Source of the DNA: Pelecanus crispus
Lineage: Eukaryota > Chordata > Aves > Pelecaniformes > Pelecanidae
DNA length: 64,000 bases
Direction of reading: 5' to 3'
Assembly: GCF_030463565.1 (NCBI RefSeq)
Contig: NC_134643.1
Location: 217,672,583-217,736,582 of the forward strand
Every line of letters begins with the position of its first letter. Position 1 is the stretch's first letter. The translations under genes were made by a program, and so were the position numbers. This document shows positions 12,657-29,504 of the stretch, piece by piece. Below the pieces are notes generated by a model. That model did no database searches, was not told where the DNA came from, and worked only from the letters and a program-made list of their open reading frames with translations.

Positions 12657-12959
12657 AAGCCGGCAGGCAGTGCTGTCCCACACCCCAGGGCTCCGTCGCC
12701 CCAGCAGCCCCACTTCCATTCGACCTCCTCCCTGAGAAGGGCTTTCTGGTGGCAGTGGGGGTGACTGGGAGTAGGGGGAGGCCGGACGTTTCTTTCTCCT
12801 TGTCTGGAGGACAAAGCTGGGGACCATCTCGAAAGCAGAGTGGCGGAGGACTGTCTTGAAAATACACTACTGTAAATGATATTGAAAGGAGAAGGTGTAT
12901 AGAGGAGTTAACCGCCAGGCTCTTTTCATTCTCAATGACTTTTTTTTTATTAGTCAATT

Positions 12960-15900
12960 CCTAAACATTTCTATCACACACTAATATTTTGCACATTCTC
13001 AAGTACTTTAGCTACATGCTAATATTTATGCTACATGATCAGGAATGCCAGGGTTAATCATTATTCAAATGATCAGAGAGTGTTTTTGGGGTCTCTACAA
13101 AGGTTCTTTGTATTTTATTTGCCAACATGTTTATAGCTTTTTTTGGTATAGTGGTAGTACTAGAATGCCACTATAACACCACTCTTGTGACTTGCTAGAA
13201 AATGTTTTGTTTTTTTTTTTTTTAATTGCTATTGCTTTTTGTTGATCACCTCCTCCACATCATACAGTTTTGTCAATTAATAAAATGTCTAGGATTACAG
13301 GTGAAATCACACTAGAGCTATTAGTTCCTGCATCATATGGTATAATAGGTTTTTGGTAACAGCAGCTATAAGCAGTATATTTAGTGGAATTGCAGAGATC
13401 ATTGCAACTTTTGCTGGGAAGTTAAGCACCTACGTATTAAAATCAAAATTGTTACATCAACAAGAAAGTGTGTGTGGGGGCATAATATGGGGAAGAACTT
13501 CCTGGGATTGCTAAGGATCTTGCTCATAATTATAGCATTCTATGTTTATTATCTATGAAGGCATGAGATCAGCACACTAATCTGTTATTTTCAGTGGCTG
13601 TTCTGGCCAAATGGTTAAAATTCTTCTGTGCTGCTTATTTTCCTCCTATTTCTAAGTAGAATTACAGAAAGCTGCTTCATAGTCTCTCCTGTTGTATAAG
13701 GCTGTTTCCTTTGTCAAAGGGCTTGAACCAATGCCTGATGGAATTCATAGAGCTTATAATGCAATGACTAATGGTTGTTTGATTTTTTTTTTTTTTTTTT
13801 GGTGAATGGAAAATTTAAACACAGCAGAAATCTCAAAACAGAACAGTATGCTCATATTCATGTTTTTCAACTAAAGACCATTAGAGTGCATCAGGTTTTG
13901 TGTGATCAAGCTGAATTACCTCTGAGGAGTGGGTGTGTGAGACCTCCTGCAAACTGAGCCTCTCTATAGCATTGGGAGCTACATTGCCAGAATAGCTTGA
14001 ACCCGATGCTTAACGTTTCCAATGCCAATAGCCAGCAGAACTGAGCAAAGGCTTAGTATCCTGAAGGTACACGTTTTCCTCACATTGGTCCCCGCCGAGA
14101 TGTCTCTCCTCTTATGTAATTGTTTTTCTAAGGCAGTTCCATCTTTTGCTATCCAAAGATCTTCGCTGTGTGATAAGTGGCAGGACTGACTCTGGACCAG
14201 TAATTCAGTTGCTGATTGCTGAGCTTTTGACTTCTCTGATGATGAAACCTGGGTTAGTTCCTTAGGATATACTGATTTGGTCCATATCTGTATTGACATA
14301 CATTATCTCATATCCGATGGCATTGAACTAATTGCAGTCTGTGCTGTAAATGAATGCCTGGAAAGCATTTAATCAGCAGGTACATGGCTGTAGGCTATGC
14401 AAACATAGCATGTAAGTAAAATTTGTCACTACAATTCAATGGATTTGGGGGATCTAAATTTTTGTGATTGCTCTGATCTAGAAAATCCTTTAAAGAGATG
14501 TTAAACTTTAGATACGTCTTTATAGATGTTTGACCAATAGCATTCTTCATGTGCTTAACACTGCACATATTCCTAAGTGCTTTCCTGAACTGGACCATAA
14601 GCTCTCACTCCATCACAGCACTGTTCTGTGGTTCAGTAATCTGGCATTTTATTTTTATTATTTAAATCTGCCTGAAGATTTAGAGAGTATGAACAAATAG
14701 GCTGTAAACTTACAAAATTCTAACAAAGAAGAAACCTGAACGAAAGTATTGTTCTTACTCTCGTTTTAAATTTTTTTCCCTGGTACAAAATAGGCTAAAT
14801 CAAAAATGTCCCTTTGCTGAGTTTGTGTTTTACCTATTAGAAGCCACACAGCCAAGAGAATTCAGATTGCATAAAGCACAGGTCCTTCACTCTGGGGTCA
14901 CTAGTGGGCGCTGCTATAATAATATAAGTCGGAGGGGGAAAGGGTTTCATTCTTACGATTTAAACACAGTTACACCTGCTGTAGCAGAAGCCCTTAAGAA
15001 AAGTCAGACGTGCCCCACGTATAAACTCTCAGCCATGCACATAGTGGAAAATCAGCCCTTTGTGAACTGCTGTTCATAGTTTGATTTTTGATCAAGGTTT
15101 AATAAATGCTGTTAGATATTAGGGCTCTTTTTGTTTCTTTTGGTTTGTACAGACTATAACTACAGATGGCCTTGCATTTGAGGTTGAAGTAAATAATTGT
15201 AAGAACTGCATGATGTTTCATGGAATATTACAGATGCTCATTTTCTACTCAGTTAAACCTCAACATGAAGTAGCTGGAACTCTGCCCTAAAGGAACAGCT
15301 GAGAATGTCTCCTGACAGAGACTGGCGTAAAGTTTTTACTGTCAGAGAAAGCAGAGTTTGTAGGAACATGTTGAGTGCTTCATTAGAGCTGTGTCTTCAG
15401 TTATGTGGGTAGCCCTTAAATTTTTGTCTAGGGCAAGACTGAGCAAAGGACAGATAGGCAGAATTATCTTTCTTCTTTATGACTTCTGCAGTTGCTCCAA
15501 GTGTGAAACTAGTGCACCAGAAGACTGACACTAAAGTGTCTGTCATCTATGATTAAAACATGTGACTTCAGGATTAATTTATAGTTAGGCCCATAGCTGA
15601 AATAAGCTAGGAACCTTGATACAGCAGTAATTAAGTGCCTGATTCCATTTTGCCCATGTTGCAGTAAATTGGGAACAACTCCCTTGACACTGAAGAAATT
15701 GAACAGTGTGAAAAGTAAATTTGACCCTAAGTGCTGTGCATGTTGATTTGCTTGTCCATCAATTAAAACAAGTAAAAGCAGATAAATTACTAATTGGGAA
15801 ACAATTCCCATTATTTTAAGCATGCATTCAAGAGTTCACTGTCTTTGATGCTGATGAAACCTCTGTTCTCAGTCTGAAGGCTATAGCATGTCAAACTCCC

Positions 15901-16257
15901 TTTAGGGTTATCCCTAACAATTTAAACAGGAGTTATATTTAAGCTTATGAAATTTTGCTTGATTTTATTTTAGTACTCATCCTGCTTGTAATAATAAGCT
16001 TCCTGTAGTAGGAAAGAATGGTAATCAAAATGTGGAATGACTTGTATGTGATTCTCTTGGGACAGAAGAGCAGTAAAATTGTATATTTAAACAGTTCCCT
16101 TGGCCATCTTCTCTTCAGGAAGATGTTCTCCAGGAAATGTAATTAGTGTGCTTAGTCTATCAGCTCTCTGCTAAGACATTTCAGCCTCAAACGGGATGTG
16201 TTACCTGATTACTCTCATGGCATCTTTGCACGGCGAAACCAGCTGTATCCAGTGGAA
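12960..16257. other. Intron-like sequence
   Basis: AT-rich with T-runs (13,211-13,224 and 13,784-13,800). No gene or recognisable repeat seen. Confidence 0.6.
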
Positions 16258-16514
16258 GGATGACAGGCAATAAGCACAAATCAAAATACAAGAAATTCTG
16301 TTTAAACTTTAAAAAGAACCCTTTTTACTGTGATTGTGGTCATACACTGGAACAGGTTACCCAGAAAGGTTGTGGAGTCTCCATCATCAGAGACATTAAA
16401 AACCCGACTGGACTTGAGGTTGAGAAACATGCTTTAGTTGAACTTGCTTTAAGCAGGGTGGGTGGACCAGACAACTTCCCAAGGTGCCTTCCCACCTCAA
16501 CTATTCTGTGATTT
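16258..16514 (+). mobile_element. Old CR1 3'-end fragment
   Basis: The plus strand reads as the CR1 ORF2 C-terminus (HTLEQVTQKGCGVSII...). A diverged 3' end follows (GACAACTTCCCAAGGTGCC) and a single worn ATTCTGTGATT tail. Divergence from the young copies marks it as an older subfamily. An open frame survives by chance over 83 codons. It is heavily 5'-truncated. Confidence 0.85.
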
Positions 16515-19470
16515 TTCGGTTTATGAGAGCAAGAGTAAGCCCATAGAACCAGATCTCTACTATACAAATACAAATCCATTGAAATTTAGCAGGCGCGCTT
16601 TGCCATGTCAATATAAATTCTAGGTTGTTTCACTGCATCATGAAAGCCCACAGAAAGCATTGACTTCAGATGCTTTGGATATGAGTCTTAAGCCTGATAC
16701 TATAAAACATAAGCAGTTTTCTTGGTGTAATTAGTAACAGCTTTGTAAGTCCCAAGTAAATTGACTTTCACTTTAGTACAGCGGAGTACGTAAAGAAAGT
16801 TCATTAATTCTGGAACAAGTGCAGTCTGCATCTGGCCACCCCTTCTTTTCCCTTGGGAGCCAGGGAATGGAAGGATTTGATTGCTTTCAGAACTTGCTTT
16901 TGGGCCATAGGAACCCCCCCACTATGAGATCTGCTACTATTGCGGAACCAGAACTATAAGAGACCTTCAGCTTTACTTTATTCTTTACCCTGTACTTTTG
17001 TATGATAGATACAACTGTAGACAGAGAAGAGCAAAGAGCTGTTCTTTGGAGTGAAGAAGATAAAAATGGCCTTGCTGCCCTCTCTTTCTTGTATATTCTA
17101 TGTGGAAATTGTTTAATCCATAGACAAGAGACCAAGAACAGTATTACTAAACTTGACCAGAAACCTGGTTGATGTGTTGTAGAATTAAAATGGTGGATGG
17201 GAATTGGATTATTTTTTTGTGTCACAAGCTCACCCTAATCCTCTGAACTCTATTTGTACACATGCAGCTGCACAGGCAGCTAGGTTATAAAAAGGCATCT
17301 AATTGTATATCCAGTTACAGTCTGAGGCAGAGCTGGCATTTGTCTAGATACAGTTGTGCTCTGCACATGTAGCCTTAATTTGAGAAGCTCAGAAAAATAA
17401 GCATCCATGGTTTTAAATAGCAGAGTACCATTTCTGTTCAAATGTTAATAAGTTAGTAAAAAATTAAATATTTTTAAAGTGATAATACATTAAATTAATT
17501 GGAGGAATAGGAATTTAATAGCTGTGATATTGTACGAAGATATCCCCTGTCATTCATCCTTCGACTGTTTGCAAATTGTACAGTACTGTCTTCAGAGTCA
17601 TGGAACAAACAATTGGAAGACATAAGCAATAGTGATATTCTGTAATTAGAGACTAATTAACCTGAATTGAACTGCTGTTATTCCTCAGTGGCAAAGGGTT
17701 GCAGTATTGATAAGCTAACTCTTCACAGGCTAGAAAAAAACTTCTTGAAGTGTTCTACAGTTGTCTGAACCTTATTTCTTTATTAACACCTTCTATTACT
17801 AGAAATTAATATTACATGAACCTATTAATATTGCAATTAATATTACAAAACTACTCAATGTTTTCTCTTTTTAAAGATTTGGATTTCATTTGGGAATATT
17901 CACTAAAACTATTGCATGATTTCCTCTGTGTAAATAGTTTATAATTTACAGATGTCTATCTAAAATAATAATTAAACAAGGCTAACCTCAAGCAGAAAAG
18001 TGGTTTTAGGTTTGACTGTCTCATCTTCAGAATCAGGAAGATTTTCACTGTGGCACTGCACTGAATGACCTAGCTGAGAGGAGTAAATTCAAGATTAAAA
18101 TACTGCTAGATTTTGAACTTGGAAGAAACAGAGGTAGATTTCCTATGGCAAGGGTTTTTTTTTCACTTCACAACATCTGAATGTTATTAATGGTTGTTAA
18201 TGGATTAGAAATGACTGGTGGGTCTGAAAAGTATGGAAATTTCTATATTCTTTTTTTATTACGTCAAAAGATTTATGTCAGTAAAACTGAGGTCAGGATC
18301 TGTCCCAGAATTTTGTATTTGTTTTGTCAACAATGAAACTGGGCATGTGGTTCACTAAGTAGCTCAGCATCTTCCTAGATTTAAGAGTGTGCATTACTTT
18401 CTGTACTATCAATGGATCCACTGGCAGGTGTAGAGCAATAGATGCTCAGGGATCAAGGCCTGGACAAACTACTGTTTAAGCACTGTGTTTAAAACCAGAA
18501 GCATCCTGCTGCAAATCCACTGCTAGGTATAGAACATTTTCAAGTACATTTCCAAGTCCCATTAACCACAGCCCAAGATATGAATTCTTTGCTGATTCTT
18601 TTTTTTTTTTTTTTTTTTTTTTTTGATCCTTCATCAACACTAAAGCCAAGTGCAGATTGCATTGCAGACTATCGGCAAACATATCAGATCAAATATTTTA
18701 GGCAGTGACGCATCTGTATAGTGTCTATGTTGACTTCTTTCTATCAGCAAAGTCTGTATAGTTGTCCACAGCACCAGTATTTGTCAAATTGCTTATTGCT
18801 GATGTTTGATTTAAGGATATAAAAGGATGAAAACAATTTCACTGCTCTGCTGTTTTAGAATTGTTGTTCCTCTGCTGAAATATTCACTGCTTAAAACAAA
18901 TACAAATATTAATAACAAAATCAGTATTCTTAATCCTAACTTATTTTAAAAGTGAATTTGTTTCATGTTGTGGCTTACAAAGAAAAAAACAGATTTACAG
19001 ATTTGAAGAATGAGATTCTGCATTCCTTAGAATATTTCAAGAACAGCTCTGTTTGTCAACAGCAGTTTCCTAGTGTTGTATTTTATAACATAGTACAGCC
19101 CAAGGTACGTTAGTGTGACATATGCATTTGTGATATAGAAAGTGTCTGAAAGTAAAGGGAGTTGTTTTCAAAGACACACATTAGAAATGGCAACATCTAT
19201 CTTCTTTGGAATTAAATACTTGTCTGTCTTTTTGAAAGCATTTCCCAAAAGAGTTTTTAAACAAGAATGTCAAAGAGAAAGACACCGATTTACACCAGCA
19301 GAAATATAAGCCTAAGACTGTGAAACACTGAAGTACAACAAATTTTTTCAGCTTGAAAAATTACAGAAGCAAATGTATATAGGAGACAATGTATTACAGT
19401 CATTGAGAGCAGTAGGAATAGCTGCAATTTTAGAACAGATTACAAAACTGACTTTATAACTAATTCTAAA
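16515..19470. other. Intron-like sequence before the GRM5 exon
   Basis: AT-rich unique sequence containing the T26 run. Nothing else recognised. Confidence 0.6.
18599..18624. repeat. T26 homopolymer
   Basis: An uninterrupted run of 26 T, with no retrocopy recognised next to it. Confidence 0.95.
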
Positions 19471-19500
19471 CCTTTTTCTCCTATTTGTTCATTTTTGAAG

Positions 19501-23356
<3,856 letters not shown>

Positions 23357-23595
23357 GTCCCTGTAGTGGTTTGACCCTGGCTGGATGACAAGTGCCCACC
23401 AAAGCTGCTCTATCACTCCCCTCTTCAGCTGGACAGGGGAGACAAAATATAACAAAAAACTCATGGGTCGAGATAAGGACAGGGAGATCACTCACCAACT
23501 GCCATCACAGGCAAAACAGAATCGACTTGGGGAAAATCACTTTAATTTATTGCCAATCAAAACTGAGCAGCATAATGAGAAATAAAAACTAAATC

Positions 23596-23883
23596 ATAGA
23601 ATCATAGAATCATAGAATTGTTTAGGTTGGAAAAGATCTTTAAGATCATCCAGTCCAACCATTAACCTACACTACCAAGTCCACACTAAACCGATCAAGA
23701 GTAGACTAGACTAAACCATATCCCGAAGTGCCACATCTACCTGTTTTTTGAACACTTCCAGGGATGGTGCCTCCACCACCTCTCTGGGCAGCCTGTTCCA
23801 ATGCCTGACCACCCTTTCCGTGAAGAAATTTTTTGTAATATCCAATCTAAACCTCCCCTGGCACAGCTTGAGCCCATTTCCTG
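23596..23883 (-). mobile_element. CR1 3' end nested inside the family B LTR
   Basis: In plus orientation it opens with three copies of the reverse-complement octamer (ATAGAATC) and runs through the CR1 3' UTR and the last ORF2 codons. It stops at a 5' truncation (CCCATTTCCT). LTR sequence resumes at once with TCTTAAAACACC. AATC occurs at both edges (23,592-23,595 and 23,884-23,887), possibly a short target duplication. The insertion must be younger than the LTR. Confidence 0.92.
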
Positions 23884-24099
23884 AATCTTAAAACACCTTC
23901 CTCCCACACTTCCCTTCTTCCCAGGCTCAACTTTACTCTCCATTTTCTCTACCTCTTCCCCATGAGCAGCGCAGGGGGATGGGGTATGGTGGTTGTGGTC
24001 AGTTCATCACACGTTGTCTCTGCTGCTCCTTCCTCCTCAGAGGAGGACTCCTCACACTCTTCCCTGGCTCCAGCAGGGCGTCCCTCCCAGGGGAGACAG

Positions 24100-24480
24100 T
24101 CCTCCATGAACTTCTGCAATATGGGTCCTTCCCATGGGCTACAGTTCTTCACAAAATGCTCCAGCATGGGTCCCTTCCACAGGGTGCAGTCCTTCAGGCA
24201 TGGACTGCTCCAGCATGGGTCCCTCACAGGGCCACAAGTCCTGCCAGCAAACCTGCTCCAGCGTGGGCTTCTGTCTCTCCATGGGGCCACAGCTCCTGCC
24301 AGGAGCCTTCTCCAGCGTGGGCTTCCCATGGGGTCACAGCCTCCTTGGGGCACATCTACCTGCTCCCGCGTGGGGTTCTCCATGGGCTGCAGGTGGATAT
24401 CTTCTCCGCCGTTAACCTCCATGGGGTGGAGGGGGACAGCCTGCTTCATCATGGTCTTCACCATGGGCTGCAGGGGAGTC
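24100..24480. repeat. Imperfect internal repeats of the family B LTR
   Basis: Units containing CTCCAGCATGGGTCCC-type cores, followed by CACAGGG or CATGGGG and CACAG/GCAG, recur roughly every 40-60 bp. This is part of the LTR and not a separate locus. Confidence 0.7.
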
Positions 24481-24811
24481 TCTGCTCTGGCACCTGCAGC
24501 ACCTCCTCCACTTCCTTCTTCACTGACCTTGGTGTCTGCAGAGTCATTCCTCTCACATGTTCTCACTCCTCTCTCCAGCTGCAGTTTGTGTCCTGTTCTT
24601 TCTTTTTTTCCCCCCTTCTTAAATATGTTATCCCAGAGGTGCTATCACTGTCGCTGATTGGCTCGGCCTTTGCCAATGGTGGGTCTGTCTTGGAGCCAGC
24701 TGGCATTGGCTCTGTCAGACATAGGGGAAGCTTCTAGTAGCTTCTCACAGAAGCCACCCTTGCAGCCCCCCCCGATACCGAAACCTTGCCATGAAAACCC
24801 AGTATGGTCCC

Positions 24812-27020
24812 TCAATTTCTCAGAACACTTCAGGGATTTTTTTGTAGTTCATGTAACTGTTTGTCCACTTCTGGGGAAACTAATGCATGGACAAGGGAGT
24901 AGAGAGGAAAATTCATGCCTGTATCTGGATTTTGGGTGGTGATGGTTGGTATGCAGATGGACCATGCAGCTTAAGCACTCCCAGAGTTTTATCTTGGCCT
25001 TTTTCTTCCTTAACCATTTGGCACCACAGCTAATCAGAAATGGTAGGGGAAACCGGGGAGATGCTGGCTGTCTGCCCCAAGAGACAAAGAACTATCTGTT
25101 TACCTCATTTCCCATATGAAAGCATTCCCTAGTCTTTTTTGAAAGATCAGAGAAAAATATATACAATTTTCTTTTCTCCCATCGTTGTGGTTTGAAGGCC
25201 TCATTGAAAGCTTATTTGAAGTCAATACTCCCCTGTTGACTAGACTGACATTTGGATCAGGCCTTCCTAGTCAGAAACAAAGTCAGTCCCTGAGAGTCTG
25301 TGCTTAAAATTTGCCTGGAGCCAAATGAATTAATAATTTGAAAGGCAATTTTCATTGCCATTGGAAACCATTTATTTTGCCACTCTGAATGGAGTGAAGA
25401 GGTGATGTATGCTGGAAAAATAGAACTGCACAGGGGTACAACTGAAACACAACAAACTAAATCTATTGGGGGTGGCAAGGAATAAATTTCACTCCATTAT
25501 GTAAAAGGTGTGATTTACTTTTGAACACAGCCTTAAGAAAAAAGCCACTTTGTTAACATTTTCTTTAGACAACTCTGCAGGTAAACATTGGATCAAACTC
25601 ATCCTCAAAGTCCTTTCTGTTTAATATCACTTTCCTCCATTCAAATTTATCATAAGTCAATATAAAGAGTTGGTTCACATTCATTTTCTTAAGATGTACC
25701 CAAGCAAGCATAACAAAAGCAGAACGTTTTTTTTCCTGCAGGTAAGGGTTATTTCACACATTTCCTTTCATATTTGTTCAAATATGTCTGGTTACAAGAC
25801 TATTTTTGCCTACATCCTTTGCTACCAAGTAAAGAACAAAATGAAAATTAGTCATAGTCTGTGAGAATAGGATGAAGAAATGAACGAAAGAGCTGCAACA
25901 AGTTGACCTTAAACCTGCTGCTTGGAACAAATTGTACTTATATGACGCTGTGGAGATTTTCTTTCAGACTCTAGATTTTTCTCCTTTAGATACAAAATCC
26001 ATATCATGGCCAAATATATTATCTGCTTTTCACAAAATAATGTGATTTAAAATTAGATTAATTTTATTTTAAGTATAGGTGATATTTTTTCATGCTTTAT
26101 ATGCAGAAAAAAACCACATAGAAATAACGTACCAAAAAATGTCATTGTTAGTCCATGAAAATATTTTCAACTTCAAGGAAAATTTATCTCTAAAAACCTG
26201 TTTGTGAAAATGGAAGTTTGTCCTGTCTAAAGACTACAGAATGTTCAATTTCAGCAATGTTGCATTTTTGCCCTTGGGCAAAATAATTACTTGGGTTTTT
26301 TTTATTTTTTTAAATTACTTTTATTTTTTATTTTTTGAGACTTTTAATCTGTTTCAGACATAAATGTTGAGATCAGGATGATCACAATTTGATATGCACT
26401 TAATCACACTAATATTGTAGCAAAAATAAAAAATATCCCTCATCTGAAAGAAAGTATGGGAAATGGAAAACCCAGTTCCAGTCTTATCCTGTTGAGATGT
26501 TTGCTCATTTTTATTGAATGTTGACATCTATAGCAAAGGTGGCTTTTTTTTTTCCCAATTTCAAATATTTATCCTAGCATCACAATTGTGAAAAGTGAGC
26601 AAATGCTATCAATCAGCTGGGAATATTGAGATAGAAAACTGAAGTAGCATCAAGTTAATGTTTACTTTGTTCTGCAGTGACTGACTAACCAGACAGCACT
26701 TTAACACTGCTGGCAGACTGCTCAGGCCAGACATACCCACTGTGAAGTATCTTGACTGACAGAAATATATAAAATGAGAAATATACTCTGGAGCATAATG
26801 GGGATGAAGATTTTTAGGGGAAATACCATGAGACAGCAAAGGGAAGGTGAGCAAGGAGGTGTCTTATTCTGAAGTTCCAAAAAAAAAAGCACTTTGAAAG
26901 GAAAGATACAGGGTGGACTTAACTAAAAACAGGACATTTGGACCTTCAAATGTCACTTTGCTTCTTTTTTTAGAGGCTAAGTGTTTGAATGCCACTTTTC
27001 CCCTCACTTAGACTATACAG
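24812..27020. other. GRM5 intron, nothing recognised
   Basis: AT-rich unique sequence, with only short frames. Confidence 0.55.
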
Positions 27021-27300
27021 CTACTCAATGAAAGTTGCAGTGTCATGAAACTTGCCTTCATTGAGAAGAGACAATGGGAGTCCAGCATCCTCCAGCTTCT
27101 TCTTAAATTTGTCTTTTGCCTTGGGCCTGGAAATGGTACATTTATAGTTCCCATTCCCAGGGTGCACCTCTTCAATCAGGGACGGATCTATCAAGTTGAT
27201 GAGATTTGGAAAAGTTTCAGGAAACAAGGTTTCACCACACAGTGCCTGATGTGTCAGATCAGTTTTATGAAAGGTGGTCCTTCTAATATATGATATCAGA
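27021..27300 (-). pseudogene. Unrecognised coding-like segment, possible decayed exon or retrocopy
   Basis: The minus strand has an open frame from about 27,300 to a TAG at 27,021. It encodes a charged C-terminus with Lys-rich PKAKDKFKKKLEDAGLPLSL (27,056-27,115) and ends in TATFIE. The composition resembles real protein more than the usual intronic open frames. There is no ATG, and upstream (higher coordinates) the frame runs into a CR1 insertion at 27,311. I do not recognise the protein family. It could be the last exon of a nested antisense gene, a truncated retrocopy or chance. Confidence 0.25.
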
Positions 27301-27310
27301 TGATATCATA

Positions 27311-29504
27311 TGCGGAGGGAAGACTTTGGCCTCTTCAGGACCCTGGTTGGGAAAGTCCCTTGGGAGGCGGTCCTGAAGGGCAAAGGGGTCCAGGAAGGCT
27401 GGGCCCTCTTCAAGAAGGAAGTCTTAAGGGCGCAGGAGCGGGCCATCCCCGAGTGTCGTAAGACCAACCGGCGGGGAAATCGACTGGCCTGGCTGAACAG
27501 GGAGCTTTTGCGGGGACTCAGGGAAAAAAGGAGAGTCTACCACCATTGGAAGAAGGGGCAGGCAACTCAGGAGGTGTACAGGGATCTTGTTAGGTCATGC
27601 AGGGAGGAAATTAGAAAAGCAAAAGCCCAGCTAGAACTCAATCTGGCCAGTGCTGTAAAAGACAATAAAAAATGCTTTTATAAGTACATCAGCAATAAAA
27701 GGAGAGCCAAGGAGGATCTCCATTCTTTGCTGGATGTGGGGGGGAACATTGTCACCAAGGACAAGGAAAAGGCTGAAGTACTTAACGCCTTCTTTGCCTC
27801 TGTGTTCAACAGCCAGACCGGTCATCCCCAGGGTACTCAGGCCCCTGAGCTAGAGGATAGGGATGGGGAGCAGAATGGAGCCCCCATAGTCCAGGAGGAA
27901 GCAGTTAATGACCTGCTACGCCACCTGGATGGTCACAAGTCTATGGGGCCAGATGGGATCCACCCGAGAGTACTGAGGGAGCTGGCAGAGGAGCTCACCA
28001 AGCCACTCTCCATCATCTATCAGCAGTCCTGGTTAACAGGGGAGGTCCCTGATGACTGGAGGCTTGCCAATGTGACACCCATCTACAAGAAGGGCCGGAA
28101 GAAGGACTCGGGGAACTACAGGCCTGTCAGCCTGACCTGTGCCGGGGAAGATTATGGAGAGGTTCATATTGATCGAGCTCCACAGGCAAGTACAGGTCAA
28201 CCAGGGGATCAGGCCCAGCCAGCATGGGTTCATGAAAGGCAGGTCCTGCTTGACCAACCTGATCTCCTTCTATCACCTGGTGACCCACCTGGTAGATGAT
28301 GGAAAGGCTGTGGATGTCATCTACCTGGACTTTAGCAAAGGTTTTGACACCGTCTCGCATAATATCCTCCTCGGGAAGCTGGCAGCTCACGGCTTGGACA
28401 GGCATACTCTTCGCTGGGTTAAGAACTGGTTGGGTGGCCGAGCCCAGAGAGTTGTGGTAAATGGAGTTAAGTCCAGTTGGCAACCGGTCACGAGCAGTGT
28501 TCCCCAGGGCTCAGTTTTGGGGCCAGCCTTGTTCAATATCTTTATCAATGATCTGGATGAGGGGATCGAGTGTGCCCTCAGTAAGTTTGCAGATGACACC
28601 AAATTGGGTGGGAGTGTTGATCTGCTGGAGGGTAGGATGGCCCTGCAGAGGGACCTGGACAGGCTGGATAAATGGGCCGTGGCCAACTGTATGAGGTTCA
28701 ACAAGGCCAAGTGCTGGGTCCTGCACTTGGGTCACAACAACCCCATGCAATGCTACAGGCTTGGGGAAGAGTGGCTGGAAAGCTGCCTGGAAGAAAAGGA
28801 TCTGGGGGTGTTGGTAGATAGCTGGCTGAACATGAGCCAGCAGTGTGCCCAGGTGGCCAAGAAGGCCAACAGCATCCTGGCTTGTATCAGGAATGGTGTG
28901 GCCAGCAGGAGCAGGGAGGTGATTGTGCCCCTGTACTCGGCGCTGGTGAGGCCGCACCTGGAATACTGTGTCCAGTTTTGGGCCACTCAGTACAAGAAAG
29001 ACATTGAGGTGCTGGAGCGTGTTCAGAAAAGGGCAACAAGGCTGGTGAAGGGTCTGGAGCACAGGCCTTATGAGGAGTGGCTGAGGGAACTGGGGTTGTT
29101 TAGCCTGGAGAAGAGGAGGCTGAGGGGAGACCTTATCGCTCTCTACAACTGCCTGAAAGGAGGTTGCAGTGAGGTGGGTGTTGGTCTCTTCTCCCATGTA
29201 GTTAGCGATAGGACGAGAGGAAATGGGCTCAAGCTGCGCCAGGGGAGGTTTAGACTGGAAATTAGGAAAAATTTCTTTACAGAAAGGGTGGTCAAGCATT
29301 GGAAGAGGCTGCCCAGAGAGGTGGTGGAGTCCCCATCCCTCTAAGTGTTCAAAAAACGGGTAGATGTGGCACTTCGGGATATGGTTTAGTCTAGTCTACC
29401 CTTGATTGGTTTAGGTGGGCTTGGTAGTGTAGGTTAATGGTTGGACTGGATGATCTTAAAGGTCTTTTCCAACCTAGACAATTCTATGGTTCTATGATTC
29501 TATG
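27311..29504 (+). mobile_element. CR1 LINE, long copy with nearly complete reverse transcriptase
   Basis: About 2.2 kb, 5'-truncated just after the endonuclease domain, and complete at the 3' end with two or three ATTCTATG units. ORF2 reads from RREDFGLFR through the linker to the RT, with [42 protein letters not shown] and catalytic FADD at 28,586-28,597. It continues through the C-terminal region to VALRDMV. Two lesions are seen. A 2-nt deletion near 28,138 shifts the frame, so the protein lies in two overlapping frames (to about 28,138, then from about 28,139). A TAA at 29,342 replaces the Glu of SLEVFK. The endonuclease is absent, so the copy is dead, but its RT core is well kept. Confidence 0.95.

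Larger units (their letters stand above)
23362..24806 (-). mobile_element. Solo ERV LTR (family B), minus orientation, with nested CR1
   Basis: A long LTR in minus orientation. The plus strand begins TGTAGTGGTTTGACCCTGGC and ends near CCCAGTATG. GTCCC flanks it on both sides (23,357-23,361 and 24,807-24,811), fitting a 5-bp target duplication. A CR1 is inserted at 23,596-23,883, leaving about 1,150 bp of LTR. The middle (24,100-24,480) has imperfect repeats around CTCCAGCRTGGGYYCC, which give long but meaningless open frames on both strands. The same family's end recurs at 52,829-53,014. One terminal dinucleotide is mutated, so the outer boundary is less sure. Confidence 0.85.

Noticed and set aside
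11722..12957. Long frames of 340-411 codons over the minisatellite
   Set aside because: They follow from the 7-bp unit lacking stops in all frames. No conserved domain and no start context.
23949..24737. Frames of 205-252 codons on both strands
   Set aside because: They lie inside the family B LTR and arise from its GC-rich internal repeats.
28511..29299. 262-codon minus-strand frame
   Set aside because: Antisense shadow of CR1 ORF2, repeated in the other CR1 copies.
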